A DNA stretch of 64,000 bases. Origin: an uncultured Clostridia bacterium (GTDB lineage: Bacteria > Bacillota > Clostridia > TANB77 > CAG-508). The notes under the pieces are model-generated. The model had not been told where the DNA came from. It made no database searches and was given only the letters and a program-made list of their open reading frames with translations. The position numbers and the translations under genes are program-made. Location: positions 1-64,000 of the forward strand of contig CALXXZ010000002.1 in NCBI GenBank assembly GCA_944392805.1, written 5' to 3'. Shown here piece after piece: positions 8,123 to 17,422 of the stretch; positions within the stretch are counted from its first letter, which is position 1; every line of letters starts with the position of its first letter.

Positions 8123-9643
8123 TTACCACGCCCATCCATAATAATTTAAATCTCCATAGAATCCAGCATTACAATCTGTATGCCCTGCAGCTATTACTTC
8201 ACTAGCTGCTGATAATACTGCTTGATGCAATGTCATACTTCCGACTTTAGAATAAAACGATTGTACAAAATAATATGCAGTTGTCTCATAAACGCTAACA
8301 TTCCATCCTATATAAGCTCTTCCTTCATATCCATATGTTTTAAAAGCTTTGGGAAAAGCATCTGTAGTAGCTGTTTGGCAAGCATCAAGAAATACAAAAT
8401 GCCAATTTCCAGTAACTTCTGATGCATTTAACGTCCAATTATTCATATCTGTAATAGCATTTCGAAAATTTCCATTCTCATCTACCTCACCATGGCATGA
8501 AATATATAATCCATATAATTCTTTGTGATGTATAACCCATTCAACGTCAATTTTTTCAACCCAACCACAATGCGGTTGACAACCAACAGGCTCTGAATAT
8601 CCTAATTTTTTTAATCCTCTATCCGCAAAAATTGTAGCTTCTGACGCTTTATAAAAAGTCGGTACTAATGTCATTGCTCTCGCTCCGTCGGACTTTTCTT
8701 GACTACCACCTAAAATCTCTCCAGTCTCTGCATCTATCATTACTATAATACCATCATTTATTATTATTTTCCAAGCAACTCTTATAAAATCAGCCTCTTG
8801 ATAGAATTTTATATTATTCTCCCAATAAAAATTAGGTCTGAATGTTGTTAATTCCGCATTTACATTAATATTTTCATTATTATGATTTATTACCGTTTTG
8901 GCTTTACTAATAGCTTCATCTTTTGATATTATAATATTTATTGAAGTAGGCGTAGCTATATTTCTTGAAAACATCATTATTGAACCATCTCTTGCATCTA
9001 TATTTACAACTACTACATCATATGGATTTATTATTTCATTAGCTAAAACATTATTCCATACTACTGTCCATGTTCCTATTAAATCATTATGACATTCTAC
9101 TATTTCATATGTTTGTAAATTATAAGTATTAACAACTTCATCAATTATATTTTGTATTTGTTCCTTTGTTTTAATTGGATAACTTATCTCTTCAATTTTA
9201 TTATTTTCTTGATAGTTCCTCCTATTTTTATCTTGAGTTGAAAAGTCTTCTTTATTTATTAACTTAACTATATTACCATTTTGGTCTATATCAATTTGAG
9301 CATTACTTAACTCTAGTCTGCTAACTGTTCTATCTAGCAAATTATCTTTGATAATTTGCACATTATCTATACTCTGTATATTTTGATATTCTATATTATA
9401 CAGAGATAATGCTTTTTTAGATGTATCATTTAGCAATATTTCCTTTTCTAGAACTTGTTCTCTTATAACCTCTTCTAAAGGTTCATCAGGATTAACAATT
9501 TTTCTTTCTACATCTTTTAAAACTTGTGTACTAGCTAACCCTTCTTCCATTACTTCGGTTGCTAACACATTCTGAAATAAAATAACACTTATCAACATTA
9601 AAGTTATTACAAATAAAGTTGATAATATTATTTTTTTCTTCAT
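8123..9643 (-). CDS. Secreted PepSY-like protein with C-terminal clan CD (caspase/CHAT-like) peptidase domain
   Basis: 506 residues. Signal peptide about 1-29 (lysines, hydrophobic stretch, NVLA). The middle (about 150-315) looks like two PepSY/YcdB-type modules; the second ends in the classic AWKIIIND...VMIDAETGEILGG. The C-terminal domain (about 365-490) has the His-Gly and Asp-x-Cys pair of clan CD cysteine peptidases: SCHGE with H384-G385 and FLDACQT with D420 and C422, followed by GRAYIGWNVSV and a helix resembling the end of CHAT domains. This suggests an extracellular protease whose long N-terminal region may act as propeptide or inhibitor. Start chosen at 9641-9643 because of the AAAAGGGGGG site. 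PepSY-like call moderate; catalytic dyad clear by motif. Confidence 0.7.
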   Translation of the reverse strand: MKKKIILSTLFVITLMLISVILFQNVLATEVMEEGLASTQVLKDVERKIVNPDEPLEEVIREQVLEKEILLNDTSKKALSLYNIEYQNIQSIDNVQIIKDNLLDRTVSRLELSNAQIDIDQNGNIVKLINKEDFSTQDKNRRNYQENNKIEEISYPIKTKEQIQNIIDEVVNTYNLQTYEIVECHNDLIGTWTVVWNNVLANEIINPYDVVVVNIDARDGSIMMFSRNIATPTSINIIISKDEAISKAKTVINHNNENINVNAELTTFRPNFYWENNIKFYQEADFIRVAWKIIINDGIIVMIDAETGEILGGSQEKSDGARAMTLVPTFYKASEATIFADRGLKKLGYSEPVGCQPHCGWVEKIDVEWVIHHKELYGLYISCHGEVDENGNFRNAITDMNNWTLNASEVTGNWHFVFLDACQTATTDAFPKAFKTYGYEGRAYIGWNVSVYETTAYYFVQSFYSKVGSMTLHQAVLSAASEVIAAGHTDCNAGFYGDLNYYGWAW

Positions 9644-9869
9644 AAAATCCCCCCTTTTATAAATATTCAATAAAATTTTTGCTTTATATTTTATTGATAG
9701 AACATGAATGCTCTACTTAATTGGAAGTATATATTTTTTTATATAATATGTCAATAGGCAAAATAGAAAAAAATGGATTTTTTCTAATATTTGGAATTTT
9801 AAAAAATTTATTATAACTAATATTATTTTTATTACTTGGCGTTTTCCGACATTTGTTTACATATAACTA

Positions 9870-9898
9870 TTTACTTATCGTTTTTTCCGTGATATAAT
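9870..9898 (+). promoter_or_regulatory. Promoter of the DUF4364-nth operon
   Basis: TTTACT (9870-9875), 17-bp spacer, TATAAT (9893-9898), about 30 bp before the start at 9930. The rest of 9671-9869 between the divergent genes shows only AT-rich DNA. Confidence 0.7.
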
Positions 9899-9929
9899 GT
9901 GTACAGAAATTTGAAAAAGGAGGCATTTT

Positions 9930-10460
9930 ATGGAACAATCTACTCAAGATTTAGCAGAAAATAAAGTACTAATATTATACTTACTAAACAAACTACCTGA
10001 TGGTATAAAAAGTGACAATTTATTCAAAATTGTTTCTTCTGCAAATGGCATTAACTACTTTTATTTTCAAGAATTATTGACTGATTTGATTGATACAAAC
10101 TTAGTTGGTTCTTTTACAAGAGATGAAGATATATTTATTAAAATCACCTCAGAAGGTCAAAATGCATTATCACTAACAAAATCACTTTTACCTGGAATTC
10201 TAAAATTAAAGGCTGATAGTGTTTTTAAAGATGAGATTTCAACAATTGTCGAAGAATCTTCTATAATTACTGAATATATCCCAAAAGATGAAAATAATTA
10301 TACTGTAAAATGTAAGATTGTTGAAAAAAATGAGACATTATTTGAAGTTTCAGCTTTTGCTGGTTCTAGAGAAAGAGCTAAACAAATTTCTGATAATTGG
10401 AAAAACAATGCAAATAATTTATATCCAAAAATTATAGATTTACTTTTAAATGGAGATTAG
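9930..10460 (+). CDS. DUF4364 family protein
   Basis: 176 residues, matching the length and layout of the Clostridia DUF4364 family (unknown function). The N-terminal half looks like a winged helix (LILYLLNKLPDGIKSDNLFKIV, FYFQELLTDLIDTNLVGSF, then a beta wing and ITSEGQNALSLTKSLLPG), similar to PadR-like or ArsR-like folds; the C-terminal half is a beta-rich domain ending SRERAKQISDNWKNNANNLYPKIIDLL. A ribosome site AAAAAGGAGG precedes the ATG. Its stop codon TAG is separated by one base from the nth start, so the two are co-translated. Confidence 0.8.
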   Translation: MEQSTQDLAENKVLILYLLNKLPDGIKSDNLFKIVSSANGINYFYFQELLTDLIDTNLVGSFTRDEDIFIKITSEGQNALSLTKSLLPGILKLKADSVFKDEISTIVEESSIITEYIPKDENNYTVKCKIVEKNETLFEVSAFAGSRERAKQISDNWKNNANNLYPKIIDLLLNGD

Positions 10461-10461
10461 T

Positions 10462-11094
10462 ATGAAGAAAAAAGATATTGATAATTTTATAAATATTTTA
10501 AAAGAAACATATCCAGATGCTACATGTAGTCTGGATTTTAAAACACCTTTTCAAATGGTAGTAGCTGTTATGCTTTCAGCACAATGTACTGATGAAAGAG
10601 TTAATAAAACAACTCCTGCCCTTTTTGAAAGATGTAAAACTATTCAGGATTTTGCTGATATTGATATTAAAGAATTAGAAGATATTATTCATCCTTGTGG
10701 TTTTTATAAAAATAAAGCAAAAAATATTAAACTTTGTGCAAAACAAGTTTTGGAAAATTTCAATGGTGTTGTTCCTCAGAACATGGATGATCTTTTAACT
10801 TTGGCAGGTGTTGGAAGAAAAAGTGCTAATGTTATTTTATTAGAAGCTTTTGGAATTGCAAATGGTATTGCTGTTGATACACATGCAAAAAGAATTTCTA
10901 ATAGAATTGGTCTTTCTTCAGAAAATGCCCCAGAAAAAGTTGAACAAGATTTATTAAAGATTTTTTCAAAAGAATACTTAAAAGATATCAATCACCTTTT
11001 TGTATGGCATGGTCGTAAAACTTGTGATTCTCGTAAACCTCGTTGCGAACAATGTACAGTAAAAGACTATTGCGAATATTTTTCAAAAAAATGA
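10462..11094 (+). CDS. nth: Endonuclease III (DNA glycosylase/AP lyase)
   Basis: 210 residues. Removes oxidised pyrimidines and cleaves the AP site. Helix-hairpin-helix LAGVGRKSANV carries the Schiff-base Lys (K120) and AVDTHAKRI the catalytic Asp (D139); the C-terminus has the 4Fe-4S motif C-x6-C-x2-C-x5-C (CDSRKPRCEQCTVKDYC). I use the ATG at 10462 (GGAG 8 nt upstream) rather than the in-frame ATG at 10450 inside the DUF4364 gene. Confidence 0.96.
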   Translation: MKKKDIDNFINILKETYPDATCSLDFKTPFQMVVAVMLSAQCTDERVNKTTPALFERCKTIQDFADIDIKELEDIIHPCGFYKNKAKNIKLCAKQVLENFNGVVPQNMDDLLTLAGVGRKSANVILLEAFGIANGIAVDTHAKRISNRIGLSSENAPEKVEQDLLKIFSKEYLKDINHLFVWHGRKTCDSRKPRCEQCTVKDYCEYFSKK

Positions 11095-11122
11095 TAATAA
11101 TATCTTTTAAGAGGTGAGTTTT

Positions 11123-11260
11123 TTGACAAATATCAATTGCACTTTAAATTGTATTTATCAAATTGACGGAAAATGTTCTTATGATAAAATTCTCTCCAAT
11201 TCTTCTCTATGCACAAATTCAGAATGTATATATTTCTGTTCAAAATGCACAAAAAAATAA
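11123..11260 (+). CDS. Small Cys-rich protein (45 residues), Clostridia family of unknown function
   Basis: A TTG start at 11123 preceded by AAGAGGTGAG opens a 45-codon frame ending in TAA at 11258-11260. It reads MTNINCTLNCIYQIDGKC at the start, and later SLCTNSECIYFCSKCTKK: seven Cys in spaced pairs, likely a zinc-binding or redox knuckle. The pattern NC..NC.YQ.DG.C...CIYF is what I recall of short Clostridia proteins often mislabelled hydroxymyristoyl-ACP dehydratase. It follows nth by 28 bp on the same strand, so it is probably the third gene of that operon. The call rests on motif memory and coding layout, not a search. Confidence 0.7.
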   Translation: MTNINCTLNCIYQIDGKCSYDKILSNSSLCTNSECIYFCSKCTKK

Positions 11261-11270
11261 TTATTAAAAT

Positions 11271-11366
11271 AAAAAAGTTTATATATTACTATTCCATAGC
11301 CAAAACATAGCTAGGGCTTTCGTCGGGGGTCTTGGCTTTATTCCATAGTAATATATAAACTTTTTG
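11271..11366. repeat. GTCGGGGG hairpin, copy B
   Basis: AAAAAGTTTATATATTACTA pairs with its exact inverse at 11346-11365; inner stem AGCCAA/TTGGCT; core GGGCTTTCGTCGGGGGTCTT. It sits between the convergent Cys-rich gene and spoIIP and could serve as a two-way terminator. Unlike copies A and C it lacks flanking GGACGGTCC boxes. Confidence 0.8.
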
Positions 11367-11381
11367 GTTTAATATCAATAT

Positions 11382-12530
11382 TTAGTGCAGTAGCTCATCT
11401 AAAACTTTTGATAAATATTTCATACTTGTAATACATTGTTCTAAAGTATTTCCCGTTGAGCCAACTTCTATAATAGTTGCTGCTTTTCCAAGATGTTGAT
11501 TATATCTTGAATTTCTAACAATCATTGGTTTAAATAACCCTGGATACATTTCATTTGCTTTTTGTTGCACATCAATTGCAAATTTTAAATTTTCTTGCCA
11601 ATTTGGATGATATAAACCTCCTCCATTAGTTCCTACTACAAACATCAATTGTGCTGCGACATCTTCCCCTATTTTAACACTTGGATCATAATTACTTTTA
11701 CTTCCTATTGCATCTCTGTGTAAATCAATTATTATATCACTTGGATTCGTTTTTAATACATTTTCTACTGTTTTAAGTGATCTATTATATGAACCTGTAT
11801 ATGCAGGATAATCATGATATGTTCGGTCATGTATTACATTAAATCCATATCCTAACAAATAATTTGTTAAATCATCTCCTACTCTTGATACACTATAATT
11901 TAAATCAGTTGTTCTAAAGTTTCCTGTCTGTTGATATGGATATTGTTCACTTGGTGTATAACTTTCACATGTATGAGTGTGAAAAATTACTATATTTTCC
12001 TTATTTATTTCTAATTGTTTTTGTAATATAGTTTCATTTATTTCAAATGATGTTTCATTTTTTATTTTTACTCCATTTAATTCTATATTAAAACTCTCTT
12101 TTATTGGATTTTTAGTTACAATTTCTGTTGGTACACCAGTTGCAACTTCTGTATTGTTCTCTACTTGAGTCTCTTCATTTTTACTATCATTATTTTCTTC
12201 TGTTTCTGTCTCTTCTTGAGTATTTTCATTTTTCGGTATTTTTGATAATTCTACTCCTAATATCTCTGACACAATATTTTTTTCTTCTGTTTTTTCTTCT
12301 TCATTATCTTCTTTTATAGTATTATTAGCTTTATAATATGTACTTGCCATTACTGGAATTTCTTCATTTAAACATTGTACGAGTTTTTCTGATAAATTTA
12401 TTTGGAGAATTTTACTTGTTTTTATGCGACTCAAACTTTTTGTAAATACATATATTACAACTAAAATTATAACCAATATAAGTATGTGTTTCGTAGATTT
12501 TTTCATATTTATTATAGTTACATTAAACAT
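11382..12530 (-). CDS. spoIIP: Stage II sporulation protein P (peptidoglycan amidase/endopeptidase)
   Basis: 382 residues. With SpoIID and SpoIIM, SpoIIP degrades septal peptidoglycan during engulfment. A cytoplasmic start, one membrane segment (about 14-32), an acidic, Asn/Thr/Glu-rich linker (about 65-140) and the SpoIIP catalytic domain from about 165 on: zinc-ligand motif FHTHTCESY (H184, H186), DLHRDAIG (about 268-276), and the C-terminal IIEVGSTGNTLEQ. The ATG at 12528-12530 follows AAGGAG with 6 nt spacing. Monocistronic; the usual neighbour gpr is absent. Confidence 0.93.
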   Translation of the reverse strand: MFNVTIINMKKSTKHILILVIILVVIYVFTKSLSRIKTSKILQINLSEKLVQCLNEEIPVMASTYYKANNTIKEDNEEEKTEEKNIVSEILGVELSKIPKNENTQEETETEENNDSKNEETQVENNTEVATGVPTEIVTKNPIKESFNIELNGVKIKNETSFEINETILQKQLEINKENIVIFHTHTCESYTPSEQYPYQQTGNFRTTDLNYSVSRVGDDLTNYLLGYGFNVIHDRTYHDYPAYTGSYNRSLKTVENVLKTNPSDIIIDLHRDAIGSKSNYDPSVKIGEDVAAQLMFVVGTNGGGLYHPNWQENLKFAIDVQQKANEMYPGLFKPMIVRNSRYNQHLGKAATIIEVGSTGNTLEQCITSMKYLSKVLDELLH

Positions 12531-12594
12531 ATTTTTCTCCTTGTCCCTAATGTTCCTATATATATTATATGCTTAATGTTTTCATTTTAGAACA

Positions 12595-12637
12595 CAAAAG
12601 AGGACCGTCCCTTTCAGAACAGGACCGTCCCCTTTTA
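12595..12637. repeat. Tandem GGACCGTCCC boxes
   Basis: AAAAGAGGACCGTCCCTTTC and AACAGGACCGTCCCCTTTT in direct order, ending 6 bp from the MBL hydrolase stop. Read on the minus strand the two copies can pair (AAAAG with CTTTT, GGAC with GTCC, twice) to give a hairpin followed by TTTT, so it may work as that gene's terminator. Confidence 0.75.
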
Positions 12638-12642
12638 AACTT

Positions 12643-13290
12643 TTAAATTAATCTTGGTTTTAATTCTAGATAAATTGGTTTTTCTTCTCTAATCATAGTA
12701 CTTTTTCCATGTCCTGGATATACTATTGTTTCATCAGGTAATATCATTAGCTTTTTTGTAATTGAATTTATAATATCTTCAAAATTTCCTGTAGGAGTAT
12801 CTGTTCTTCCCCATGTCCCTCTAAATAATGTATCTCCAGAAAATAATAATTTTTCTTCTTCACAATATAAACATGAGCTTCCTGAAGTATGACCAGGTGT
12901 ATGTAAAACTTTAAATTCTAATTCTCCTAGATGTAATAAATCCCCTTCATCTATTCTTGCATCAGCATCTATAGTTAGTCCTCCTAAGCCAATATATGTT
13001 GTTAAGTTAATATCTGGATTTAATAAATTATCTGCTGAATTTCTTTCTGTTATTATCTGCCCTCCATATCTTTCTTTTAATTGTTTTACTCCTCCTATAT
13101 GGTCTCCATGGCAGTGTGTAATATAAATGTATTTTAATTTTGCTTTTAATATATCTAGCATTTCTACTATTTTGTCCACATCTCCGGCTGGATCTATTAC
13201 CATTGTTTCTTTTGATTCTTCATCTTGAATAATATAACAATTTGTTGGATCTCCTGCCCATGTGTCTATCTTTAGTTCTTTTAATATCAT
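12643..13290 (-). CDS. MBL-fold metallo-hydrolase (glyoxalase II-like)
   Basis: 215 residues. Metallo-beta-lactamase fold with the dinuclear zinc ligands THCHGDHIGG (H59, H61, D63, H64), HTPGHTSGSS, FSGDTLFRGTWGRTD and VYPGHG. This is the YcbL/GloB-like group that hydrolyses thioesters such as S-lactoylglutathione or related thiols, though the actual substrate cannot be read from the sequence. It begins 39 bp after rel, so co-transcription is likely, a neighbourhood common in Clostridia. Confidence 0.9.
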   Translation of the reverse strand: MILKELKIDTWAGDPTNCYIIQDEESKETMVIDPAGDVDKIVEMLDILKAKLKYIYITHCHGDHIGGVKQLKERYGGQIITERNSADNLLNPDINLTTYIGLGGLTIDADARIDEGDLLHLGELEFKVLHTPGHTSGSSCLYCEEEKLLFSGDTLFRGTWGRTDTPTGNFEDIINSITKKLMILPDETIVYPGHGKSTMIREEKPIYLELKPRLI

Positions 13291-13329
13291 CTTTCTCCCT
13301 CTTACCTTTCCGTTTTTTACATATTCAAA

Positions 13330-15525
13330 TTATTTTTTTCTATTTACTTCATAAACACTATCTACTTTTCGTAATTCTTTAATTATTTTATTTAGACTAT
13401 CTAAACTATCGATTTCTATACTTACATCTGTAATTGCAATCCTTTCTTTAGTAGCTTTTGCATTTACTCCTAGTAATTTTGCTTTTGATTCATTTATTTT
13501 TTGAACGATATCTGCTAATAGTCCATTTCTATCATTTGCAAAAATTTCTATTTCAACTGTATATATTACTTTTTCTTGGTTATACCATTGTACCTCTATT
13601 ATTCTGTTTTCTTCTTTTAATAAGTCATTTATATTGACACAATCTTTTCTATGTACTGATACTCCTCTACCTTTTGTTATATATCCTATAATTTCGTCTC
13701 CTGGTAATGGATTACAACATTTTGAAAGTTTTACTAAACAGTTATCTATTCCTTTTACAATTATTCCAGAACCTGATGGTGTTACTTTTTTATTTTTTGC
13801 AGTTTCTAATTGTTCTAATTTTTCTTGTATTGTATCTTCTTTATGTTCTTTTCTATATTCTATTAACATTCTTGCAATTACTTTTGTTGCTGACATTGCT
13901 CCAAACCCTACTGCTGCATACATTTCTTCTAGGTTTTTGTATTTGTATCTATCTAACATAGGATTAATATATTCTATTTTGAATAATTCTGAATAATCTA
14001 TTCCTATTCTTTTTAGTTCTTTTTCTATTGCTTCTTTTCCTCTTTCGATATTTTCTGTTTTTCTTTCTTTTTTGAACCATTGTAGAATTTTATTTTTCGC
14101 ACTTGAACTTTTTACAAATTTCAACCAATCTTGGCTTGGACCTTTTGAATTTTCGGACGTAATAATTTCAATTATATCTCCATTTTGAATTTTTGTAATT
14201 ATTGGTACCATTTTACTGTTTATTTTTGCACCTGTCATATGGTTTCCAATTTCTGCATGAATAGCATATGCAAAGTCTATTGGAGTTGCTCCTCTTGGTA
14301 ATACTTTTATCGCTCCTTTTGGTGTAAATACATATACTTCATCTTCAAATAATTCTGTCTTTAAAGTTTCTAAAAATTCTTGTGGATCTTGTAATTCTTG
14401 TTGCCATTCTAAGGTTTCTCTTAACCATGCTAACTTATCATCAGTTGCTTTTACAGTTTGTTGTCCTTTTTTGTTTCCATAGTTTGCTTCTTTATATGCC
14501 CAATGTGCAGCAATTCCATATTCAGCTACTCTATGCATATCCCATGTACGTATTTGTACTTCAAATGGTGTTCCTTTTTCTCCTAATAATGTTGTATGTA
14601 TTGATTGATACATATTTGGTTTTGGTACTGCTATATAGTCTTTGAATCTTCCTGGCATAGGGCTATACATTTCATGTACTATTCCTAATGTTGTATAACA
14701 ATCTTTTACAGAGTTTACAATTATTCTTAATGCAAATAAATCATATATTTGGTCTAGAGTTTTATTGTCTCTACGCATTTTTCTATATATACTATATAAA
14801 TGTTTTGCTCTTCCTGTTACTTCTGCTTCTATACGTTGTTTTTTTAATTGAACTCGTATATCTTCCATTATTTTTTCTATGAATTTTAGTCTTTCTTCTC
14901 TTTTCTGTTCTATTCCTTTTACTAATTCTAAGTATTCTTCTGGATTTAAGTATTTGAATCCTAAATCTTCTAATTCCCATTTTAATGAATATAGTCCAAG
15001 TCTATTTGCAAGTGGAGCATATAATTGCATCGTTTCTTGTGCTATTGCTATTTGTCTATCTCTTTTTAGATGTTCTAAAGTTCTCATATTATGAAGTCTG
15101 TCAGCTAGTTTTATTATTATTACTCTGATGTCTTTTCCCATTGCAAGAAACATTTTTCTATAGTTCTCTACTTGGTTTTCTTCTATTGTTGCATATTGTA
15201 TCTTTTTTAATTTTGTTACTCCATCTACCATTTCTGCAATTTCTGTTCCAAACTCATTTTTTAAATCTTCATTTGTAGCCTCTGTATCTTCTACTACATC
15301 ATGTAATAATGCTGCACATATTGTTTGTTCATCTAGACCTAATTCAGCTATTGTATATGCAACATTTACTGGATGTATTATATATGGTTCACCTGATTTT
15401 CTAAACTGGTCACCATGATGCGCTACTGCATAATTGTATGCTTTTTGTATTAATTTTATATTGGGCCATCTTTTATTTTTTTTGACTATATCTATTATGT
15501 CTTTTATTGTATAATTTTTTGTCAT
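13330..15525 (-). CDS. rel: Bifunctional (p)ppGpp synthetase/hydrolase Rel
   Basis: 731 residues from the ATG at 15523-15525 (GGAGGAG site); an in-frame ATG 21 bp upstream lies at the edge of a repeat and is unlikely. Domains: HD hydrolase (about 25-180, with HHGDQFRKSGEPYIIHP and LLHDVVEDT), synthetase (about 230-345, with KHLYSIYRKM, PGRFKDYIA and YQSIHTTLLG), TGS (about 390-450, VYVFTPKGAIKVLPRGATPIDFAYAIH), zinc-finger/helical region (CCNPLPGDEIIGY) and C-terminal ACT. The synthetase loop reads RFKD, the RxKD signature of bifunctional enzymes, not the ExDD of monofunctional RelA. Stringent-response hub; followed by the MBL hydrolase. Confidence 0.95.
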   Translation of the reverse strand: MTKNYTIKDIIDIVKKNKRWPNIKLIQKAYNYAVAHHGDQFRKSGEPYIIHPVNVAYTIAELGLDEQTICAALLHDVVEDTEATNEDLKNEFGTEIAEMVDGVTKLKKIQYATIEENQVENYRKMFLAMGKDIRVIIIKLADRLHNMRTLEHLKRDRQIAIAQETMQLYAPLANRLGLYSLKWELEDLGFKYLNPEEYLELVKGIEQKREERLKFIEKIMEDIRVQLKKQRIEAEVTGRAKHLYSIYRKMRRDNKTLDQIYDLFALRIIVNSVKDCYTTLGIVHEMYSPMPGRFKDYIAVPKPNMYQSIHTTLLGEKGTPFEVQIRTWDMHRVAEYGIAAHWAYKEANYGNKKGQQTVKATDDKLAWLRETLEWQQELQDPQEFLETLKTELFEDEVYVFTPKGAIKVLPRGATPIDFAYAIHAEIGNHMTGAKINSKMVPIITKIQNGDIIEIITSENSKGPSQDWLKFVKSSSAKNKILQWFKKERKTENIERGKEAIEKELKRIGIDYSELFKIEYINPMLDRYKYKNLEEMYAAVGFGAMSATKVIARMLIEYRKEHKEDTIQEKLEQLETAKNKKVTPSGSGIIVKGIDNCLVKLSKCCNPLPGDEIIGYITKGRGVSVHRKDCVNINDLLKEENRIIEVQWYNQEKVIYTVEIEIFANDRNGLLADIVQKINESKAKLLGVNAKATKERIAITDVSIEIDSLDSLNKIIKELRKVDSVYEVNRKK

Positions 15526-15548
15526 GTTCTCCTCCTTCCAGGACAATT

Positions 15549-15614
15549 TGGGAAATTTGGGGACAGTCCCCTTTTTTCCCTTTTGGCAATTTGGGGACTG
15601 TCCCCTTTTTTCCC
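15549..15614. repeat. Tandem GGGGACAGTCCCC boxes
   Basis: Two direct units, each AATTTGGGGAC(A/T)GTCCCC plus TTTTTTCCC, filling the gap between rel and recJ and ending at the recJ stop codon. GGGGACAGTCCCC is nearly self-complementary; same family as at 60761-60825. Confidence 0.75.
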
Positions 15615-17302
15615 TATATTGATTTCATTATGTCTTTCATATTAATTTGTATATTATCTACTCCATTAAATGAATTGATTTCTAAATTTCCAACCACATC
15701 TATTTTATCTCCAATTTTATACTCAGTTGATAATTCTCCTAAATTAAATCCTATTGCATTCACTATATTTCTATCATCTTTTAGTGTTAGTTTTAAATGT
15801 TTTCCTTCTGATAATGCTCTTATTGAATCAATTTTCAAGTTTTTGAAAGCAAATAGTGGCATTTTATTTGCTTCCCCAAATGGCTCTAGTTCTTTTAGAC
15901 TTTCTACCATTTCTTTGTTTATTTCATCTAAATTTATTAATGCATCTATTTTTAATATTGGTACTATTTCTTCTGTATGTTTTTCTTTAGCAATTTTTTC
16001 TAATTTTTCTTTAAATTCTTCAAATTTTTCTTTTTTTACATTTATTCCTACTGCCATTGAATGTCCACCAAATTTGTCTATTGTATCTTTACATTCTGTT
16101 AATGCTTCATACAAATCAAATCCTGGTATACTTCTTCCTGAACCTTTTCCATAATCATCTTCTTCACATAATAATATACTTGGTTTGAAATATAATTCTG
16201 TTATTCGTGATGATACTATTCCTATTACTCCATGATGCCAACCTTTTCCCATTACTACTATTGTATTTCTATCTGCTAATCCCTTTTCTTCTATTTGTAT
16301 TATTGATTCATTATATATCTGTTTTTCAGTTTCTTGTCTTAATCTATTGTATTCATTTAGTTTTTGTGTTAATTCTTGTACTTCTTTGATTTCTTTTGAT
16401 AAAAATAGTTTTAACGCTTCTTCTTGATGTCCCATTCTTCCACATGCATTTATTCGTGGCGCTACTCCAAATGATATTGTATTTGAATCTATTTTACTAT
16501 AGCCTGATGCTTGTAATATTGCTTTTAGTCCTAAATTTTTTGTTTGTTCTACGAGTTTTAACCCTAATTTTACTATTACTCTATTTTCATCTACTAATGG
16601 TACAATGTCTGATATTGTTCCTATACATACTATATCTAAATATTTTAAATATTCTTTTTCTTCTAAGTTTAACTTTTGCGATATTGCTTGTATTAGTTTG
16701 AATACTACTCCTACTCCTGCTAAGTTTCTGAATGGATATTTATTGTCTTTTCTTTTTGTGTCTACTACTGCTATTGCATTTGGAAGTTCAGCTCCTGGCT
16801 CATGATGGTCTGTTACTATTGTTTCTATTCCTAATTTATTTGCATATTCAACTTCTTCTATCGCTGATATTCCGCAGTCTACTGTTATCATTAATTGATT
16901 TCCTTGGTTTGCTATATATTCAACAGCTTTTTTATTTAGTCCATATCCTTCTTCTAATCTGTTTGGTATGTATTCTGAAACATGTATTCCTCTTTCTTCT
17001 AAGAAACTTTTTAATACTGTTACACTTGTTATTCCATCTACATCATAGTCTCCATATATAATGATTTTTTCTTTATTTTCTATTGCTTTTATTATTCTTT
17101 CTATTGCTTTTTCCATGTCTGGCATTTCATATGGATCATAAAAGTCATTTCTTTTTGGATTTAAAAATTTTTCTATTTGCTTCTTTTCTGTTATTTCTCT
17201 ATTTACTAGTATTGTTGCTAGTAGTTTGTTTATCTGATATTTCTCTTGTACTTCTTTTACTTTATTTTCATCTGCTTGATATATTTGCCATTTTTTGTTC
17301 AT
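15614..17302 (-). CDS. recJ: Single-stranded-DNA-specific exonuclease RecJ
   Basis: 562 residues. 5'-3' ssDNA exonuclease of the DHH superfamily for recombination and base-excision or mismatch repair. DHH domain with YGDYDVDGITSVTVL (about 80-95), TVDCGIS and IVTDHHEPG (about 158-166), VDTKRKDNKYPFRNLAGVGVVFKL; then DHHA1 with GKGWHHGVIGIVSSRI and GSGRSIPGFDLYEAL...GGHSMAVG, and a C-terminal OB-like domain. The start has an AAAGGGAAAG site. Between recA and rel, all on the same strand but separated by a terminator from recA. Confidence 0.95.
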   Translation of the reverse strand: MNKKWQIYQADENKVKEVQEKYQINKLLATILVNREITEKKQIEKFLNPKRNDFYDPYEMPDMEKAIERIIKAIENKEKIIIYGDYDVDGITSVTVLKSFLEERGIHVSEYIPNRLEEGYGLNKKAVEYIANQGNQLMITVDCGISAIEEVEYANKLGIETIVTDHHEPGAELPNAIAVVDTKRKDNKYPFRNLAGVGVVFKLIQAISQKLNLEEKEYLKYLDIVCIGTISDIVPLVDENRVIVKLGLKLVEQTKNLGLKAILQASGYSKIDSNTISFGVAPRINACGRMGHQEEALKLFLSKEIKEVQELTQKLNEYNRLRQETEKQIYNESIIQIEEKGLADRNTIVVMGKGWHHGVIGIVSSRITELYFKPSILLCEEDDYGKGSGRSIPGFDLYEALTECKDTIDKFGGHSMAVGINVKKEKFEEFKEKLEKIAKEKHTEEIVPILKIDALINLDEINKEMVESLKELEPFGEANKMPLFAFKNLKIDSIRALSEGKHLKLTLKDDRNIVNAIGFNLGELSTEYKIGDKIDVVGNLEINSFNGVDNIQINMKDIMKSI

Positions 17303-17355
17303 TTCTTTCCCTTTCTTTATAATAATTTTCCTGTTTACATTTTACTATTATATAA

Positions 17356-17386
17356 CAAAAATAGCAAGGTTTACTTGCTATTTTGT
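17356..17386 (-). terminator. Intrinsic terminator of recA
   Basis: AAAATAGCAAG, short loop, CTTGCTATTTT followed by TGTTAT on the minus strand, 40 bp after the recA stop. The stem is AT-rich and symmetrical. Confidence 0.7.
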
Positions 17387-17422
17387 TTAATTTTATTATT
17401 TAAAAAACGCTTATATTTTAAA

